Assembly (NCBI GenBank): GCA_016714495.1
Contig: JADKDU010000002.1
Coordinates: 372,001 to 436,000, forward strand
Source: Hyphomonadaceae bacterium
GTDB lineage: Bacteria; Pseudomonadota; Alphaproteobacteria; Caulobacterales; Hyphomonadaceae
DNA length: 64,000 nucleotides
Direction of reading: 5' to 3'
Part shown: one piece after another, positions 1 to 8,207 of the stretch
How positions within the stretch are numbered: position 1 is the first letter of the stretch
Layout: each line of letters opens with the position of its first letter
The notes under the pieces: generated by a model
What the model saw: the letters and a program-made list of their open reading frames with translations, nothing else
Database searches by the model: none
Told to the model about the DNA's origin: nothing
Program-made: the position numbers and the translations under genes

Positions 1-188
1 TGGAGGGGCAGTTTGGTCCGGCCTCGAAACTTGCCGGGCGCACGCGGCGGCGGCCGGACGTGATTCTCGCGGTCGAGACCCGGATGGGCGACCAGGTGCG
101 CGGGGTGACTCGCGCACTGACCGAGGATCCGGCAGTGGCGCGCACATCGACGACGCTGAAGGCGGCGGTGCGCAGCTCGGCGTTCTGA
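1..188 (+). CDS. C-terminal fragment of an unrecognised protein
   Basis: An open frame enters from the left window edge and closes with TGA at 186-188. The visible part is about 61 residues, rich in Arg and Ala, ending in VRSSAF. Codon third positions are strongly G/C, as in the surrounding genes, which supports real coding. No domain is recognisable in this short tail and the start lies outside the window, so no function is proposed. The next gene begins 134 bases downstream on the same strand. Confidence 0.35.
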   Translation, partial: EGQFGPASKLAGRTRRRPDVILAVETRMGDQVRGVTRALTEDPAVARTSTTLKAAVRSSAF

Positions 189-322
189 TTTTTCGCTCAT
201 TTGCTGTGAGTTAGCAGCTGAACTCCAGAAGCGGGTTTGGATTTCAGGCGCGATGCTCTAAGCACCGGGCGGGGAACGCCTTCCGGCTAAGGGGGGCGCT
301 TGGCTCAGGGCCGCTGAGGATT

Positions 323-940
323 GTGGACGTTGCCGTCAAACCAGAAGCTCGTGCGATGAAAGCGGCGCGTCCCGGCCGCATCATTGTCGTGCGTCATGGG
401 CGTCCGCAAGTGATTCCCAAGGAAGCCCCGCCCATGCGGTGGCGCGACTATCGCGACTGGTGGGCGACGTATGAGCTGAGTTCGCTGAAGGACGGGCAGA
501 CATGCCCCGAAGCGCTGCTGAAAGAGATCGGGGAGGACGCCGTCATCTTGTCGAGCGCGCGGCCGCGGGCGATGCAGACGGCCGGGCATCTGGGGCGCGG
601 ACGGGAAGTGAAGCATGACCCGATGTTCAACGAGGCGCCGTTGCCGCCGCCGAAGCTGGGGCCGTTCCCGATGCGGCCGAAGAACTGGAACAAGATTGCG
701 CGGTTGCTCTGGATGATGGGCTATACCGGCGGCGAAGAACATGTTCGCGATGCGCGCCGGCGCGCGGCGAAGGCCGCGGATATTCTCGTCCAGACGGCAG
801 GCGAGGGGCGCGATGTGGTGCTGGCGGCGCATGGCTGGTTCAACCGCATGCTGCGGCCCGAGCTGAAGAAGCGTGGCTGGGCGAACGTGCATGACGGCGG
901 CGACAAGTACTGGTCATACCGGATTTACCAAAATCGGTAG
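323..940 (+). CDS. Histidine phosphatase family protein (phosphoglycerate mutase/SixA-like)
   Basis: This 205-residue protein carries the histidine phosphatase signature: the phospho-acceptor motif VVRHGRP near residues 23-29 and the second catalytic histidine in LAAHGWFNRM near the C-terminus. The family transfers phosphate through a phosphohistidine intermediate, on small metabolites or phosphoproteins. The substrate cannot be read from sequence. The frame opens with GTG at 323, preceded closely by GAGGA. An ATG at 356, with AGAAG nine bases upstream, is an equally plausible start and leaves the catalytic core intact. It stands alone on the plus strand and ends 395 bases before xseB. The family assignment is solid and the physiological role is unknown. 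Confidence 0.8.
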   Translation: MDVAVKPEARAMKAARPGRIIVVRHGRPQVIPKEAPPMRWRDYRDWWATYELSSLKDGQTCPEALLKEIGEDAVILSSARPRAMQTAGHLGRGREVKHDPMFNEAPLPPPKLGPFPMRPKNWNKIARLLWMMGYTGGEEHVRDARRRAAKAADILVQTAGEGRDVVLAAHGWFNRMLRPELKKRGWANVHDGGDKYWSYRIYQNR

Positions 941-1335
941 ACGGCCCACAGACGCCGCTCCACGGCAGAAAAATATTGTACGATGCTGTGTCTTCAGCGT
1001 CGTGAAGGTGACACTGCCAGAGGCCTCATGTGCGAACCTGCCGACGTCCACTCCGCCTCGTTCGAGTTCGTGGCAGGGCCTATCCGCACCAGCGCATCCG
1101 CCAGGATATCGACAGGGGGCCTTCCGGCGACGGCCGCCGCCGTTGCGATCATTCTTCTTGCGGCGCCGCCGGTGGCTTGGGCCGCAGCAAGCCCTGCACG
1201 CAAGCGCGCCGCACTTGGCCAGGCTGCAGGGCGAATTGATCAAAAACGGTTTGCCGAATAGCAACGGATAGCGGTATCCGCCGTGCTTGCCTCGGGCGTC
1301 GATGCGCCTATGGTGGCGCCCCTCAGGAGACCGGA
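941..1335. other. Intergenic region before xseB, no supported gene
   Basis: These 395 bases hold no convincing gene. A plus-strand frame at 983-1261 would encode 92 residues with one hydrophobic stretch followed by AWA, resembling a signal peptide. It has no clear ribosome-binding site and no recognisable domain, and overlapping frames on both strands are equally open. It is recorded as a weak possibility only. The last bases before 1336 contain the xseB ribosome-binding site (CAGGAGA). Confidence 0.4.
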
Positions 1336-1587
1336 ATGCCAGAGCCTAAAGCCAGCGCCGACATTGCAGCGATGAGCTTCGAAGACGCTCTGCGCGAGCT
1401 GGAGCAGATCGTGCACAAGCTCGAGGCGGGCGACGTGCCGTTGGAGGATTCCATTCGCATCTACGAGCGCGGCGCGGCGCTGAAGGCGCATTGCGAGAAG
1501 AAGCTCAAGGAAGCCGAGCTGAAGGTCGAGAAGATCGTTCTGGGCCCGGAGGGGCCGAAGGGCGTCGAGAGAGCTGATGATCTATAA
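1336..1587 (+). CDS. xseB: Exodeoxyribonuclease VII small subunit
   Basis: XseB is the small subunit of exonuclease VII, a cytoplasmic single-strand-specific nuclease in which several XseB chains decorate each catalytic XseA. The 83-residue length is usual. The diagnostic core FEDALRELEQIV, followed by LEAGDVPLEDSI and the YERGAAL segment, is present and is followed by a lysine-rich helix. The start ATG has CAGGAGA upstream. The stop overlaps the first codons of ispA by 11 bases, so the two are probably translationally coupled. The order xseB-ispA-dxs is common in alphaproteobacteria. The large subunit gene xseA is not in this window. Confidence 0.95.
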   Translation: MPEPKASADIAAMSFEDALRELEQIVHKLEAGDVPLEDSIRIYERGAALKAHCEKKLKEAELKVEKIVLGPEGPKGVERADDL

Positions 1588-2482
1588 TCTCGATCCGGAT
1601 TTCGAACAGCGCCTCAACGAGGTGGCGGACCGCATCACGGTTGCGCTCGACCAGTTGATCCCGCCTGCGTCGGGACCCGAGGCGCAGCTGATGCGTGCGA
1701 TGCGCCATGGCGCGCTGAGCAAGGGCAAGCGGCTGCGTCCGTTCATCACGATCGAAGTGGGCCGCATGTTTGGCGCGCAGGAGAAGTCGCTGTTGCGTGG
1801 CGCCGCGGCGGTGGAATGCATGCACGCCTATTCGCTGATCCATGACGACCTGCCGTGCATGGATGACGACGATTACCGGCGCGGTCAGCCGACGGTACAC
1901 AAGGCGTTCGACGAGGCGACGGCGCTTCTCGCGGGCGATGCCCTGCAGGCGCTTGCGTTCGAGATCATGGTGTCGCCCGAGACGCATCGCGATGCGCTGA
2001 TGCGGTGCAAGCTGGTCGAGCGGTTGGCGCTGGCCGCGGGTGCGCGCGGCATGGTCGGCGGGCAGATGATTGACATGTATCCGGCGCTGGACGGCGAGGA
2101 GCCGCTGCAGGTCATGACGCGGATGCAGCGACTCAAGACCGGGGCGTTAATTACGTTGGCGGGGGAGGTTGGCGCCTTGCTGGGCGGCGCGCTGGACAGC
2201 GAGCGGCATGCCATTTCAGGATACACAAATGATCTGGGTTTAGCCTTCCAAATCGTGGACGACCTGCTGGACGTCGAGGGCGATCCGGGAATTCTGGGCA
2301 AGGCGACGGCCAAGGACGTCGCGGCGGGCAAGAAAAACTTCGTTTCTCTCCTCGGGGTTGAGGGTGCGCAGGATCGGGTGCGTTATCTCGCCGCACAGGC
2401 GAAGCAGCATCTGGCGTCTTTCGGGTCGCGGGCCTCATCTTTGCTGCATACGGTCGACTTTGTGCTCAATCGCCGCCACTAA
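1577..2482 (+). CDS. ispA: Polyprenyl synthetase, farnesyl diphosphate synthase type
   Basis: This 301-residue enzyme condenses isopentenyl diphosphate with DMAPP/GPP to give farnesyl diphosphate, precursor of undecaprenyl phosphate, quinone tails and hopanoids. Both aspartate-rich Mg-diphosphate motifs are visible: DDLPCMDDDD at residues 90-99 and DDLLD at 228-232. The KGKRLRP motif that binds isopentenyl diphosphate is at 49-55. The length and the four-residue insert in the first Asp motif fit bacterial short-chain synthases of the IspA group. The start ATG lies inside the end of xseB, and dxs follows within about 30 bases, so an operon is very likely. Confidence 0.93.
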   Translation: MIYNLDPDFEQRLNEVADRITVALDQLIPPASGPEAQLMRAMRHGALSKGKRLRPFITIEVGRMFGAQEKSLLRGAAAVECMHAYSLIHDDLPCMDDDDYRRGQPTVHKAFDEATALLAGDALQALAFEIMVSPETHRDALMRCKLVERLALAAGARGMVGGQMIDMYPALDGEEPLQVMTRMQRLKTGALITLAGEVGALLGGALDSERHAISGYTNDLGLAFQIVDDLLDVEGDPGILGKATAKDVAAGKKNFVSLLGVEGAQDRVRYLAAQAKQHLASFGSRASSLLHTVDFVLNRRH

Positions 2483-2512
2483 TTGACCCGTATTGGGGAC
2501 GAGATCACGGCC

Positions 2513-4426
2513 ATGACGACCAGGACGCCTATGCTGGACGAGATTCAAACTCCGGCTGATCTCAAGGGCCGCTCAAAGGCCGACCTTCGCCAGATCGCTG
2601 ACGAACTGCGCGCCGAAACCATCAGCGCGGTTTCCGTGACCGGCGGCCACCTTGGGTCCGCCCTCGGCGTGGTCGAGCTGACCGTCGCCATGCATACCGT
2701 ATTCGACACGCCGAAGGACAAGATTGTCTGGGACGTTGGTCACCAAGCCTATCCGCACAAGATCCTCACCGGGCGGCGCGAGCGCATGTCAACGCTGCGC
2801 CAGGGCGGCGGGCTTTCCGGTTTCACCAAGCGCGACGAGAGCGCCTACGATCCGTTTGGCGCAGCACATGCGGGCACGTCGGTTTCGGCGGCGAGCGGCT
2901 TTGCCGTTTCGCGCGACCTGCAGGGCGAGAAGAACAGTGTGATCGCCGTGGTCGGCGACGGCGCAATGAGCGCCGGAATGATCTACGAGGCGATGAACAA
3001 TGTCGGCGGCATGCACACGCGCATGATCGTCATCCTCAACGACAACGATATGTCGATCGCGCCGCCGGTTGGCGCGATGAGCCATTACCTGTCGCGCACA
3101 GTTTCATCGAAGGGCTATCGCAAGGTGCGTAATCTTGCCAAGCGTCTCGTTCGCAAGATCGGTCTCGAAGGATGGACCAAGCGGGCCGAGCATTCGGTGC
3201 GCAACTTCACGATGGGCGGCGACCTGTTTGACTCTTTGGGCTGCTATTATGTCGGCCCGATCGACGGGCATGACATCAGCGCACTGGTCGATGTGCTCGA
3301 GAATGCGCGCGACATGGAGAACGGCCCGGTGCTGGTCCACGTCGTCACGCAGAAGGGCAAGGGCTATGCGCCTGCCGAAAGCGCAGCCGACAAGTATCAC
3401 GGCGTCTCCAAGTTCAACGTCATCACAGGCGAGCAGGCCAAAGCCAAAGCTGGGCCGCCTTCCTATACGAAGGTGTTTGCACAGGAACTGATCCGGACCG
3501 CGGAGAAGGATGCGAAGGTTGTAGCGATCACAGCCGCGATGCCATCCGGCACGGGCCTCGACAGCTTCGCAACGAAGTTCCCGGAACGCTGCTTTGACGT
3601 TGGCATTGCCGAGCAGCACGCGGTGACGTTCGCAGCAGGCATGGCGGCGGATGGGATGAAGCCGTTCGCGGCGATCTATTCGACCTTCCTGCAGCGCGGC
3701 TATGACAGCGTCGTCCACGACGTGGCGATCCAGAAATTGCCGGTGCGTTTCGCGCTTGATCGTGCGGGCCTTGTCGGCGCCGATGGGCCGACCCATGCGG
3801 GTTCATTCGACATCGGCTTCCTCGGCGCGCTGCCGGGCTTCGTGCTGATGGCGGCGGCGGACGAGACCGAACTGCAACGCATGGTCGCGACTGCGCATGT
3901 GATCGACGACCGGCCTTCGGCTTTCCGTTATCCGCGCGGCGAGGGCGTTGGTCTGCCGCTGCTGGACGATCCGCAGCCGCTGGAGGTCGGCAAGGGCCGA
4001 ATCGTGAAGCAGGGTGCGGCGATAGCCATTCTCTCCTACGGCACGCGGCTGGCGGAATGCCTGGTCGCAGCGGACATGCTGGAGAAGCAGGGGCTTTCGA
4101 CCACGGTGGCAGATGCGCGCTTCGCCAAGCCGTTGGACGAGGCTTTGCTGGCGCAACTCGCCAAGAACCATGAAGTGCTGATCACCATCGAAGAGGGTTC
4201 GGTCGGCGGCTTCGGCGCGTTCGTCCTGCACTCGCTGGCGGGACGTGGGTTGCTTGATTCCGGCCTCCGCATTCGCACGCTCACCCTGCCGGATATCTTC
4301 CAGGACCATGACAGTCCCGAGAAGATGTATGAGCAGGCTGGGCTCGATGCGCGCTCCATCGCGGCGAGCGCCATCAAGGCGTTGGGTCGCGGCGACGAAC
4401 GAGCGCTGAAGCTGATCGTCGGCTGA
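2513..4426 (+). CDS. dxs: 1-deoxy-D-xylulose-5-phosphate synthase
   Basis: Dxs joins pyruvate and glyceraldehyde-3-phosphate using thiamine diphosphate, the entry step of the MEP isoprenoid pathway, and so feeds the neighbouring ispA product. The 637-residue protein has GGHLGS with the active-site His near residue 46, the TPP/Mg motif GDGAMSAG near 148, and the transketolase glutamate in DVGIAEQHAV. A longer frame opens with TTG at 2483 directly after the ispA stop. The ATG at 2513, giving MTTRTPMLDEIQTP, matches the usual family N-terminus better and is preferred. A further ATG exists at 2531. A short GAGCC/GGCTC hairpin just after the stop may end the transcript, facing the convergent BLUF gene. 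Confidence 0.96.
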   Translation: MTTRTPMLDEIQTPADLKGRSKADLRQIADELRAETISAVSVTGGHLGSALGVVELTVAMHTVFDTPKDKIVWDVGHQAYPHKILTGRRERMSTLRQGGGLSGFTKRDESAYDPFGAAHAGTSVSAASGFAVSRDLQGEKNSVIAVVGDGAMSAGMIYEAMNNVGGMHTRMIVILNDNDMSIAPPVGAMSHYLSRTVSSKGYRKVRNLAKRLVRKIGLEGWTKRAEHSVRNFTMGGDLFDSLGCYYVGPIDGHDISALVDVLENARDMENGPVLVHVVTQKGKGYAPAESAADKYHGVSKFNVITGEQAKAKAGPPSYTKVFAQELIRTAEKDAKVVAITAAMPSGTGLDSFATKFPERCFDVGIAEQHAVTFAAGMAADGMKPFAAIYSTFLQRGYDSVVHDVAIQKLPVRFALDRAGLVGADGPTHAGSFDIGFLGALPGFVLMAAADETELQRMVATAHVIDDRPSAFRYPRGEGVGLPLLDDPQPLEVGKGRIVKQGAAIAILSYGTRLAECLVAADMLEKQGLSTTVADARFAKPLDEALLAQLAKNHEVLITIEEGSVGGFGAFVLHSLAGRGLLDSGLRIRTLTLPDIFQDHDSPEKMYEQAGLDARSIAASAIKALGRGDERALKLIVG

Positions 4427-4444
4427 GCCGGAGGCTCTTCGTGG

Positions 4445-4891
4445 TCAGATGTCGGCGAATTCGCGGAAGCTGCCTAGGAAGGCGTTGATGTGCACCGATA
4501 CAGCAGGCGAAGACGATAGCGTCGCTTGCTCGTCGCGCCCAACGAGGTGGCTAAGGTCGACAAGGTGGGCCTTCTGATCTGGACGCAGGGCATGCGCGTT
4601 CACATATCCCATCGACCAATTTGGGAAGGCGCGTGTGTCTGTCGATTTGGTCTGCAGGACGATAACCCTGGAGTGACGGGGGTCCCTCTCGATCGCAGAG
4701 AAGATGCGCATGACCGCATTCTTCGGACCTTCGAGAACTTGGAAGAATGAGCCATCATGAAACAAAAGAAGGCCGGTGACGCCGATCGGCTCATTGTTCT
4801 TGCGGGCGACCGCCAAGACCGAGTCAAGCTGTGCAGGCGTCATCTCTTCGCGCGCCGCGCTCACATAGATGAGGCGATGAATGTCCGACAT
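4445..4891 (-). CDS. BLUF-domain blue-light photoreceptor
   Basis: This 148-residue protein is essentially one BLUF domain, which binds FAD and senses blue light through hydrogen-bond rearrangement around the flavin. All key positions are visible: Tyr9 in LIYVS, Asn32/Asn33 in ARKNNEPIGVTG, Gln51 in FFQVLEGP, and Trp92/Met94 in FPNWSMGY. About 45 residues follow the domain, with no recognisable output enzyme, so it is a short stand-alone BLUF. Such proteins signal by contacting a partner, for example a GGDEF/EAL protein or a repressor. No partner gene is adjacent. It converges with dxs, 18 bases apart. Confidence 0.93.
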   Translation of the reverse strand: MSDIHRLIYVSAAREEMTPAQLDSVLAVARKNNEPIGVTGLLLFHDGSFFQVLEGPKNAVMRIFSAIERDPRHSRVIVLQTKSTDTRAFPNWSMGYVNAHALRPDQKAHLVDLSHLVGRDEQATLSSSPAVSVHINAFLGSFREFADI

Positions 4892-4960
4892 AACGAGCTT
4901 CCTTTGCGTCGCCCGATATAGCAGTAAGCCGTAAAATCGCGCTTAAACACATGGAGCATG

Positions 4961-5332
4961 TCAGGCCGCTGGCGCCTGCTTCAGGCGTTTCACCAGTTCC
5001 TGACGCACTTTCCACGGCTTGAAGCTGGTGTGGAGGCGCGAGAGCCAGTGGGAGTTCACAGCGCGATAGGGCTGGCCGAGGTCGCGCGTGGCGGGCAGTA
5101 TCCGGCGGCCGAGGATATCGATGGCGTGATCGACTTCCTGGGGCGAGGCGAAGAACAGTTCGCGGCCGCGGTGTTCGATGATCCAGATTGGCCAGCCCTT
5201 GCCCAGCGTCTGCTTCGGCATGGGCGGATCGAACACGGTCGCCTTGTAGTAGGCGGCGTCGAGGCCCTTGTGAACCCATGGAGTGATGGGTGTTAGGACG
5301 GGCTTCTCACGATATTCGACGCGGATATGCAT
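4961..5332 (-). CDS. Hypothetical protein, about 123 residues
   Basis: The frame gives a compact protein beginning MHIRVEYREKP with several Trp/Tyr residues and a basic C-terminus ending VKRLKQAPAA. No domain is recognised. An upstream in-frame start at 5440 would run antisense across the adjacent MmcQ-like gene, so the ATG at 5332 is preferred. The start is divergent from that gene with only about 15 bases between them, so the two upstream regions must overlap. Codon usage resembles the neighbours. The function is unknown and the protein is probably cytoplasmic. Confidence 0.55.
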   Translation of the reverse strand: MHIRVEYREKPVLTPITPWVHKGLDAAYYKATVFDPPMPKQTLGKGWPIWIIEHRGRELFFASPQEVDHAIDILGRRILPATRDLGQPYRAVNSHWLSRLHTSFKPWKVRQELVKRLKQAPAA

Positions 5333-5347
5333 GGGGCCTGGATCACA

Positions 5348-5702
5348 ATGCCGAAGCTTTCCGTCAAGCAGGCCGAACAGCGTCTGATCAGGTTTGCGCT
5401 GGCTTATCCCGAAACGGTGCTGGAGCATCCAGGGGGCCACGACGCGGTGAAGGTGAAGGGCAAGATGTAAGCGACCTTCGGCGGCGAGGCCACTCCGAAA
5501 GGCGAGGTTTCGCTGAGCGTCGAGCTGCCGGTCTCATCGGAGATGGCGCTGACGCTGCCTTGGGTGGAAACCAGGGGGGGGCCGGGAGGCCGGGCGGGGG
5601 TGCGGGGGGGGGGGGGGGCGGGGGCGGCTTCCGACCGGGGGGGGGGGGGGGGGGGGGGGCCGGGGGGTCGCGCCAAAGACGCTGGTGAAGACGCTTGGCT
5701 AG
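5348..5702 (+). pseudogene. MmcQ/YjbR-family gene, interrupted (in-frame TAA and poly-G smear)
   Basis: The first 40 codons (MPKLSVKQAEQRL, then FALAYPETVLEHPGG and DAVKVKGKM) match the start of MmcQ/YjbR-type small DNA-binding-fold proteins. At 5468-5470 a TAA replaces what should be an aromatic codon. The same frame then continues sensibly (ATFGGEATPKGEVSLSVELP, then MALTLPWVE) until the sequence dissolves into G runs from about 5574. Past the smear, another frame gives the expected family ending VAPKTLVKTLG and a TAG at 5700-5702. The total span (355 bases) is about right for an intact 118-residue gene. It is therefore probably one ordinary gene damaged by miscalled sequence rather than a biological ruin, though the TAA lies outside the smear. 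Confidence 0.7.
5574..5667. other. Poly-G low-complexity smear, probable sequence artefact
   Basis: Roughly 94 bases are almost pure G on the plus strand with occasional C, A or T, including one G run of more than 20 bases. The stretch sits inside a recognisable MmcQ/YjbR gene whose two ends survive on either side at about the right distance. That pattern fits a failed base-calling or gap-filling interval better than a real G-tract. Confidence 0.75.
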
Positions 5703-5711
5703 TCCTTGAAA

Positions 5712-6968
5712 TCAGGCGAGGCCCTGGGTAGCGGCAAGGGGCTGTTGCGGCTGGAGTGGCGGTGGAGGCGCCTCTTCCTCGACCAAGCCGGGTGCAGGCG
5801 AGATTGGAATGGTTTCGTTGTCCACCCGTGCGACGCGCGCCAGCGGCGCGCCGATCAATGCGCCGATAACGCGCAAGGGCGGGGTGTGATCGCAGATCAC
5901 CTTGAACATGATCAACAGGGGCAGCGCGATGATCCCGCCGACAGGGCCCCAGATCCAGATCCAGAAGCTGACAACCAGAATGATCGCCAGCGGGTTAAGC
6001 GTCATGCGGCGGCCGACAATTGTTGGCGTGATCAGGTTCGCCTCGAGGAATGAGATGCCCATGAAGGCCAGCACCGGGAATGAGGCTTCGACCAGCGTAT
6101 CGAAGGTCGCAAGGCCTGCGAGGCCGAGCAGCGCCATCATGATGGCCGGGCCTAGGAAGGGGATGAAGTTGAATAGCGTGGCGAGGCCGCCCCACATCAG
6201 CGGTTCTGGCAAGCCAAGCCGCCAGCAGGCGAGACCCGTGCCGAAGCCGACAGCAATGTTGATCATCGAGAAGGTCACGATGTAGCCCGAGACACGTCGT
6301 TCGACATCGCGGAAAATGCGCGCAGCATGAACGCGCGCGCGCAGCGTGGGCTGAAAGGCGATGAATTTGAGACGGAATTCGCCCCGTGTAATAAGCAGAA
6401 AATAGCAGAGGATGAAGACGAAGCCGGTCTGGACGACGGCCGTCTGAACTGACGCAATCAGCGATTGCGCCAGGCCGGGCTGCTGCATCACGACTGTGCG
6501 CGAGGCAGGCGTGGTGGGTTGTGGGACGATCTGAAGGCCCTGCATTTCCTTGGAGATATCGGTGAGAGGCTTCAGCGGTTCTTGCAGTTTGCGCAGCTGG
6601 CGTTCAGCGCGCTGGATTGTTTGCGGCGCATTTTCCATCCAGCGCGAGGCCGGCTCAGCGATCAGGGAGAAGGCGAGATAGGCCACGCCGCCGGCGATGA
6701 TCAGCGCGAGCAGTGCGGCGATGGGTCGGGGAATCCTGAACCATTCGATCCGGCTGCACAGCGGCGCGAGAATCACGCTGAACACCAGTGCGGCCGCTAT
6801 GGGCAGCAGGAAAGCCTGCCCGGCCCAAAGCGCGACGCAGATCGCAAGCGCCGCCATAACGCTAAGGCATACGGCAGTGACTAGCTGCGGATGCTGTTCG
6901 ACAATCAAAAACGGCTTCCGCACCGGGATCGTCTCGAAGCCTGAAGCCCGCCGTTTGCGTCTCGCCAT
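5712..6968 (-). CDS. AI-2E family transporter (PerM/TqsA-type permease)
   Basis: This inner-membrane protein of about 418 residues has the AI-2E transporter layout. Two paired N-terminal helices are followed by a long polar segment (about residues 120-190), then a block of hydrophobic helices holding FNFIPFLGPAIMM and the LNPLAIILVVSFW-type tail motif. The C-terminus is a proline-rich cytoplasmic extension. Family members export small molecules or ions; the name comes from TqsA, but the substrate here cannot be inferred. A TTG start at 6992 is possible. The ATG at 6968 (MARRKRRAS) is preferred. It ends nine bases from the broken MmcQ gene, with which it converges. Confidence 0.88.
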   Translation of the reverse strand: MARRKRRASGFETIPVRKPFLIVEQHPQLVTAVCLSVMAALAICVALWAGQAFLLPIAAALVFSVILAPLCSRIEWFRIPRPIAALLALIIAGGVAYLAFSLIAEPASRWMENAPQTIQRAERQLRKLQEPLKPLTDISKEMQGLQIVPQPTTPASRTVVMQQPGLAQSLIASVQTAVVQTGFVFILCYFLLITRGEFRLKFIAFQPTLRARVHAARIFRDVERRVSGYIVTFSMINIAVGFGTGLACWRLGLPEPLMWGGLATLFNFIPFLGPAIMMALLGLAGLATFDTLVEASFPVLAFMGISFLEANLITPTIVGRRMTLNPLAIILVVSFWIWIWGPVGGIIALPLLIMFKVICDHTPPLRVIGALIGAPLARVARVDNETIPISPAPGLVEEEAPPPPLQPQQPLAATQGLA

Positions 6969-7158
6969 TTGGTTGGTCGCCTTGGGATCCAACCGCAGAA
7001 CGTGCAGGGGAACTCAGCGGTTCCCAGCCGAAAAGGCGGTGGTCTGGTGCGATTTCGTCTGAGGCCGGATGATCTGCCGCGAAACCGTCCAGATCCGAAC
7101 GTATTCATGGGCCGTTCAGGTCGGACGTTTCACCCTGATCGTCCAAGAGGGAATGGTC

Positions 7159-7578
7159 ATGCAGACAATCCTGAAAACGATTTTGACCGCGTACGCCTCG
7201 ACTGCGCTGATAGCAGCGTGTTCGACGGCTCCGACCGAAACCGCCGCAAATGCAAAGCCTGATCCGCGTCAGGGCCCCGAGGTGAAGAATATCTGCTTCG
7301 GATCGCAGATCCGCGACTGGCGTGAGAACGATCGGGACTCCGTGATCGTCGAAGTCGCGGGACGGAAGGAATACAAGCTTCAATTGCTTGGTTCATGCGA
7401 GCCGCAAAACGCCTTCATGTCGATCGGCGTAATCTCGCGCTTTGGCGGCGGCTCATGCCTTACTCCAGGCGACCAGCTTGTCACGGACACGCGCTTCGCC
7501 AACGAAATCTGCCGTATCGAGCACATCTACGAATGGAACAAGGACGCCAAGCCGGCGGATGCGGCATCGGCAAGCTGA
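7159..7578 (+). CDS. DUF6491-family lipoprotein
   Basis: About 139 residues with an N-terminal signal ending in the lipobox IAAC at residues 17-20, so probably lipid-anchored in the envelope. The mature part has the DUF6491 pattern: an N-terminal cysteine in NICFGSQIRDW, the YKLQLLGSC segment, GGGSCLTPGDQL and a final ICRIEHIYEW. The cysteines probably form disulfides. An ATG two codons earlier (7153) abuts the AGAGGGA ribosome-binding site, so the ATG at 7159 is the better start. It is monocistronic, with a strong terminator beginning about 35 bases after the stop. The function of the family is not known. Confidence 0.75.
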   Translation: MQTILKTILTAYASTALIAACSTAPTETAANAKPDPRQGPEVKNICFGSQIRDWRENDRDSVIVEVAGRKEYKLQLLGSCEPQNAFMSIGVISRFGGGSCLTPGDQLVTDTRFANEICRIEHIYEWNKDAKPADAASAS

Positions 7579-7612
7579 TCGTCACTAGCTCTCCTCCGAC
7601 GTGACGAAAGGA

Positions 7613-7644
7613 GGCCCGGGAAGCTTGCGCTTCCCGGGCCTTTT
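7613..7644 (+). terminator. Rho-independent terminator after the DUF6491 gene
   Basis: A perfect 12-bp stem (GGCCCGGGAAGC with GCTTCCCGGGCC), loop TTGC, then TTTT at 7641-7644. It lies between the plus-strand lipoprotein gene and the minus-strand PRC-barrel gene and is well placed to stop the lipoprotein transcript. Confidence 0.9.
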
Positions 7645-7729
7645 CGGACCAGGCGGGCTGCACCTCCGCCCGGCCCTTCAGATCGCGATCAAGATTGGAC
7701 CCAAGCGTCGCGATCTGTGCTCGGGTTGG

Positions 7730-8095
7730 TTAAAGCCAGTAGCGCTCGGCCTTGTAATAATCGTACACGGTGTCCCGGAGGCCTTCGCCATCATTGCGGG
7801 TCAGTTCGTCGATCGCGTCAGCCGGCGCAGCCTGAAGCTGTTCCTTGGTCAGGTTCACGACATAGCCTTCCTTGCCCTTCTGATAGTCGAGCGATGACCA
7901 GGGAAGGGGATGGAATTTCTCGTTCATGCCGAGGAAGCCGCCGAAGCCGACGACGGCGAACATGATATTGTTGGATTGCTTGTCGAGCACGACATCCTCG
8001 ACCTTGCCGATCTTGTCGCCGGCGCCGTTGTAAACACTTGTGCCGATAACCTTCGAGGCGCGGATGGCGCCCGTGTGTCCGGTTGTTGTGGTCAT
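7730..8095 (-). CDS. PRC-barrel domain protein
   Basis: This 121-residue protein has a single PRC-barrel: RASKVIGTSVYNGAGDKIG, then VEDVVLDKQSNNIMFAVVG and GFLGMNEKFHPLPWSSL. This is the beta-barrel fold also found in photosynthetic reaction-centre H subunits and RimM. Small stand-alone versions are common in alphaproteobacteria and often stress-associated; the mechanism is unknown. The ATG at 8095 follows AAAGGAAA, which decides the start over an upstream in-frame codon. The protein has no membrane segment and is probably cytoplasmic. It is transcribed divergently from the PAP2 gene. Confidence 0.87.
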   Translation of the reverse strand: MTTTTGHTGAIRASKVIGTSVYNGAGDKIGKVEDVVLDKQSNNIMFAVVGFGGFLGMNEKFHPLPWSSLDYQKGKEGYVVNLTKEQLQAAPADAIDELTRNDGEGLRDTVYDYYKAERYWL

Positions 8096-8207
8096 GGAGT
8101 TTCCTTTGCTGGTGGGTAAGCTCTTCACCAACGCGGGAAACCTCCGTGGGTTTCACCGACTGAACATGTGATGAGAAACATTTGACCGTGTCGGCGTTTC
8201 GTTGCGA

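Noticed and set aside
983..1261. Possible small secreted protein before xseB
   Set aside because: It has a hydrophobic stretch but no ribosome-binding site, and competing frames are equally open. Support is too weak for a gene call.
5574..5667. G-quadruplex or regulatory G-tract
   Set aside because: The flanks are two ends of one MmcQ-type gene, so the G-run most likely replaces miscalled coding sequence.
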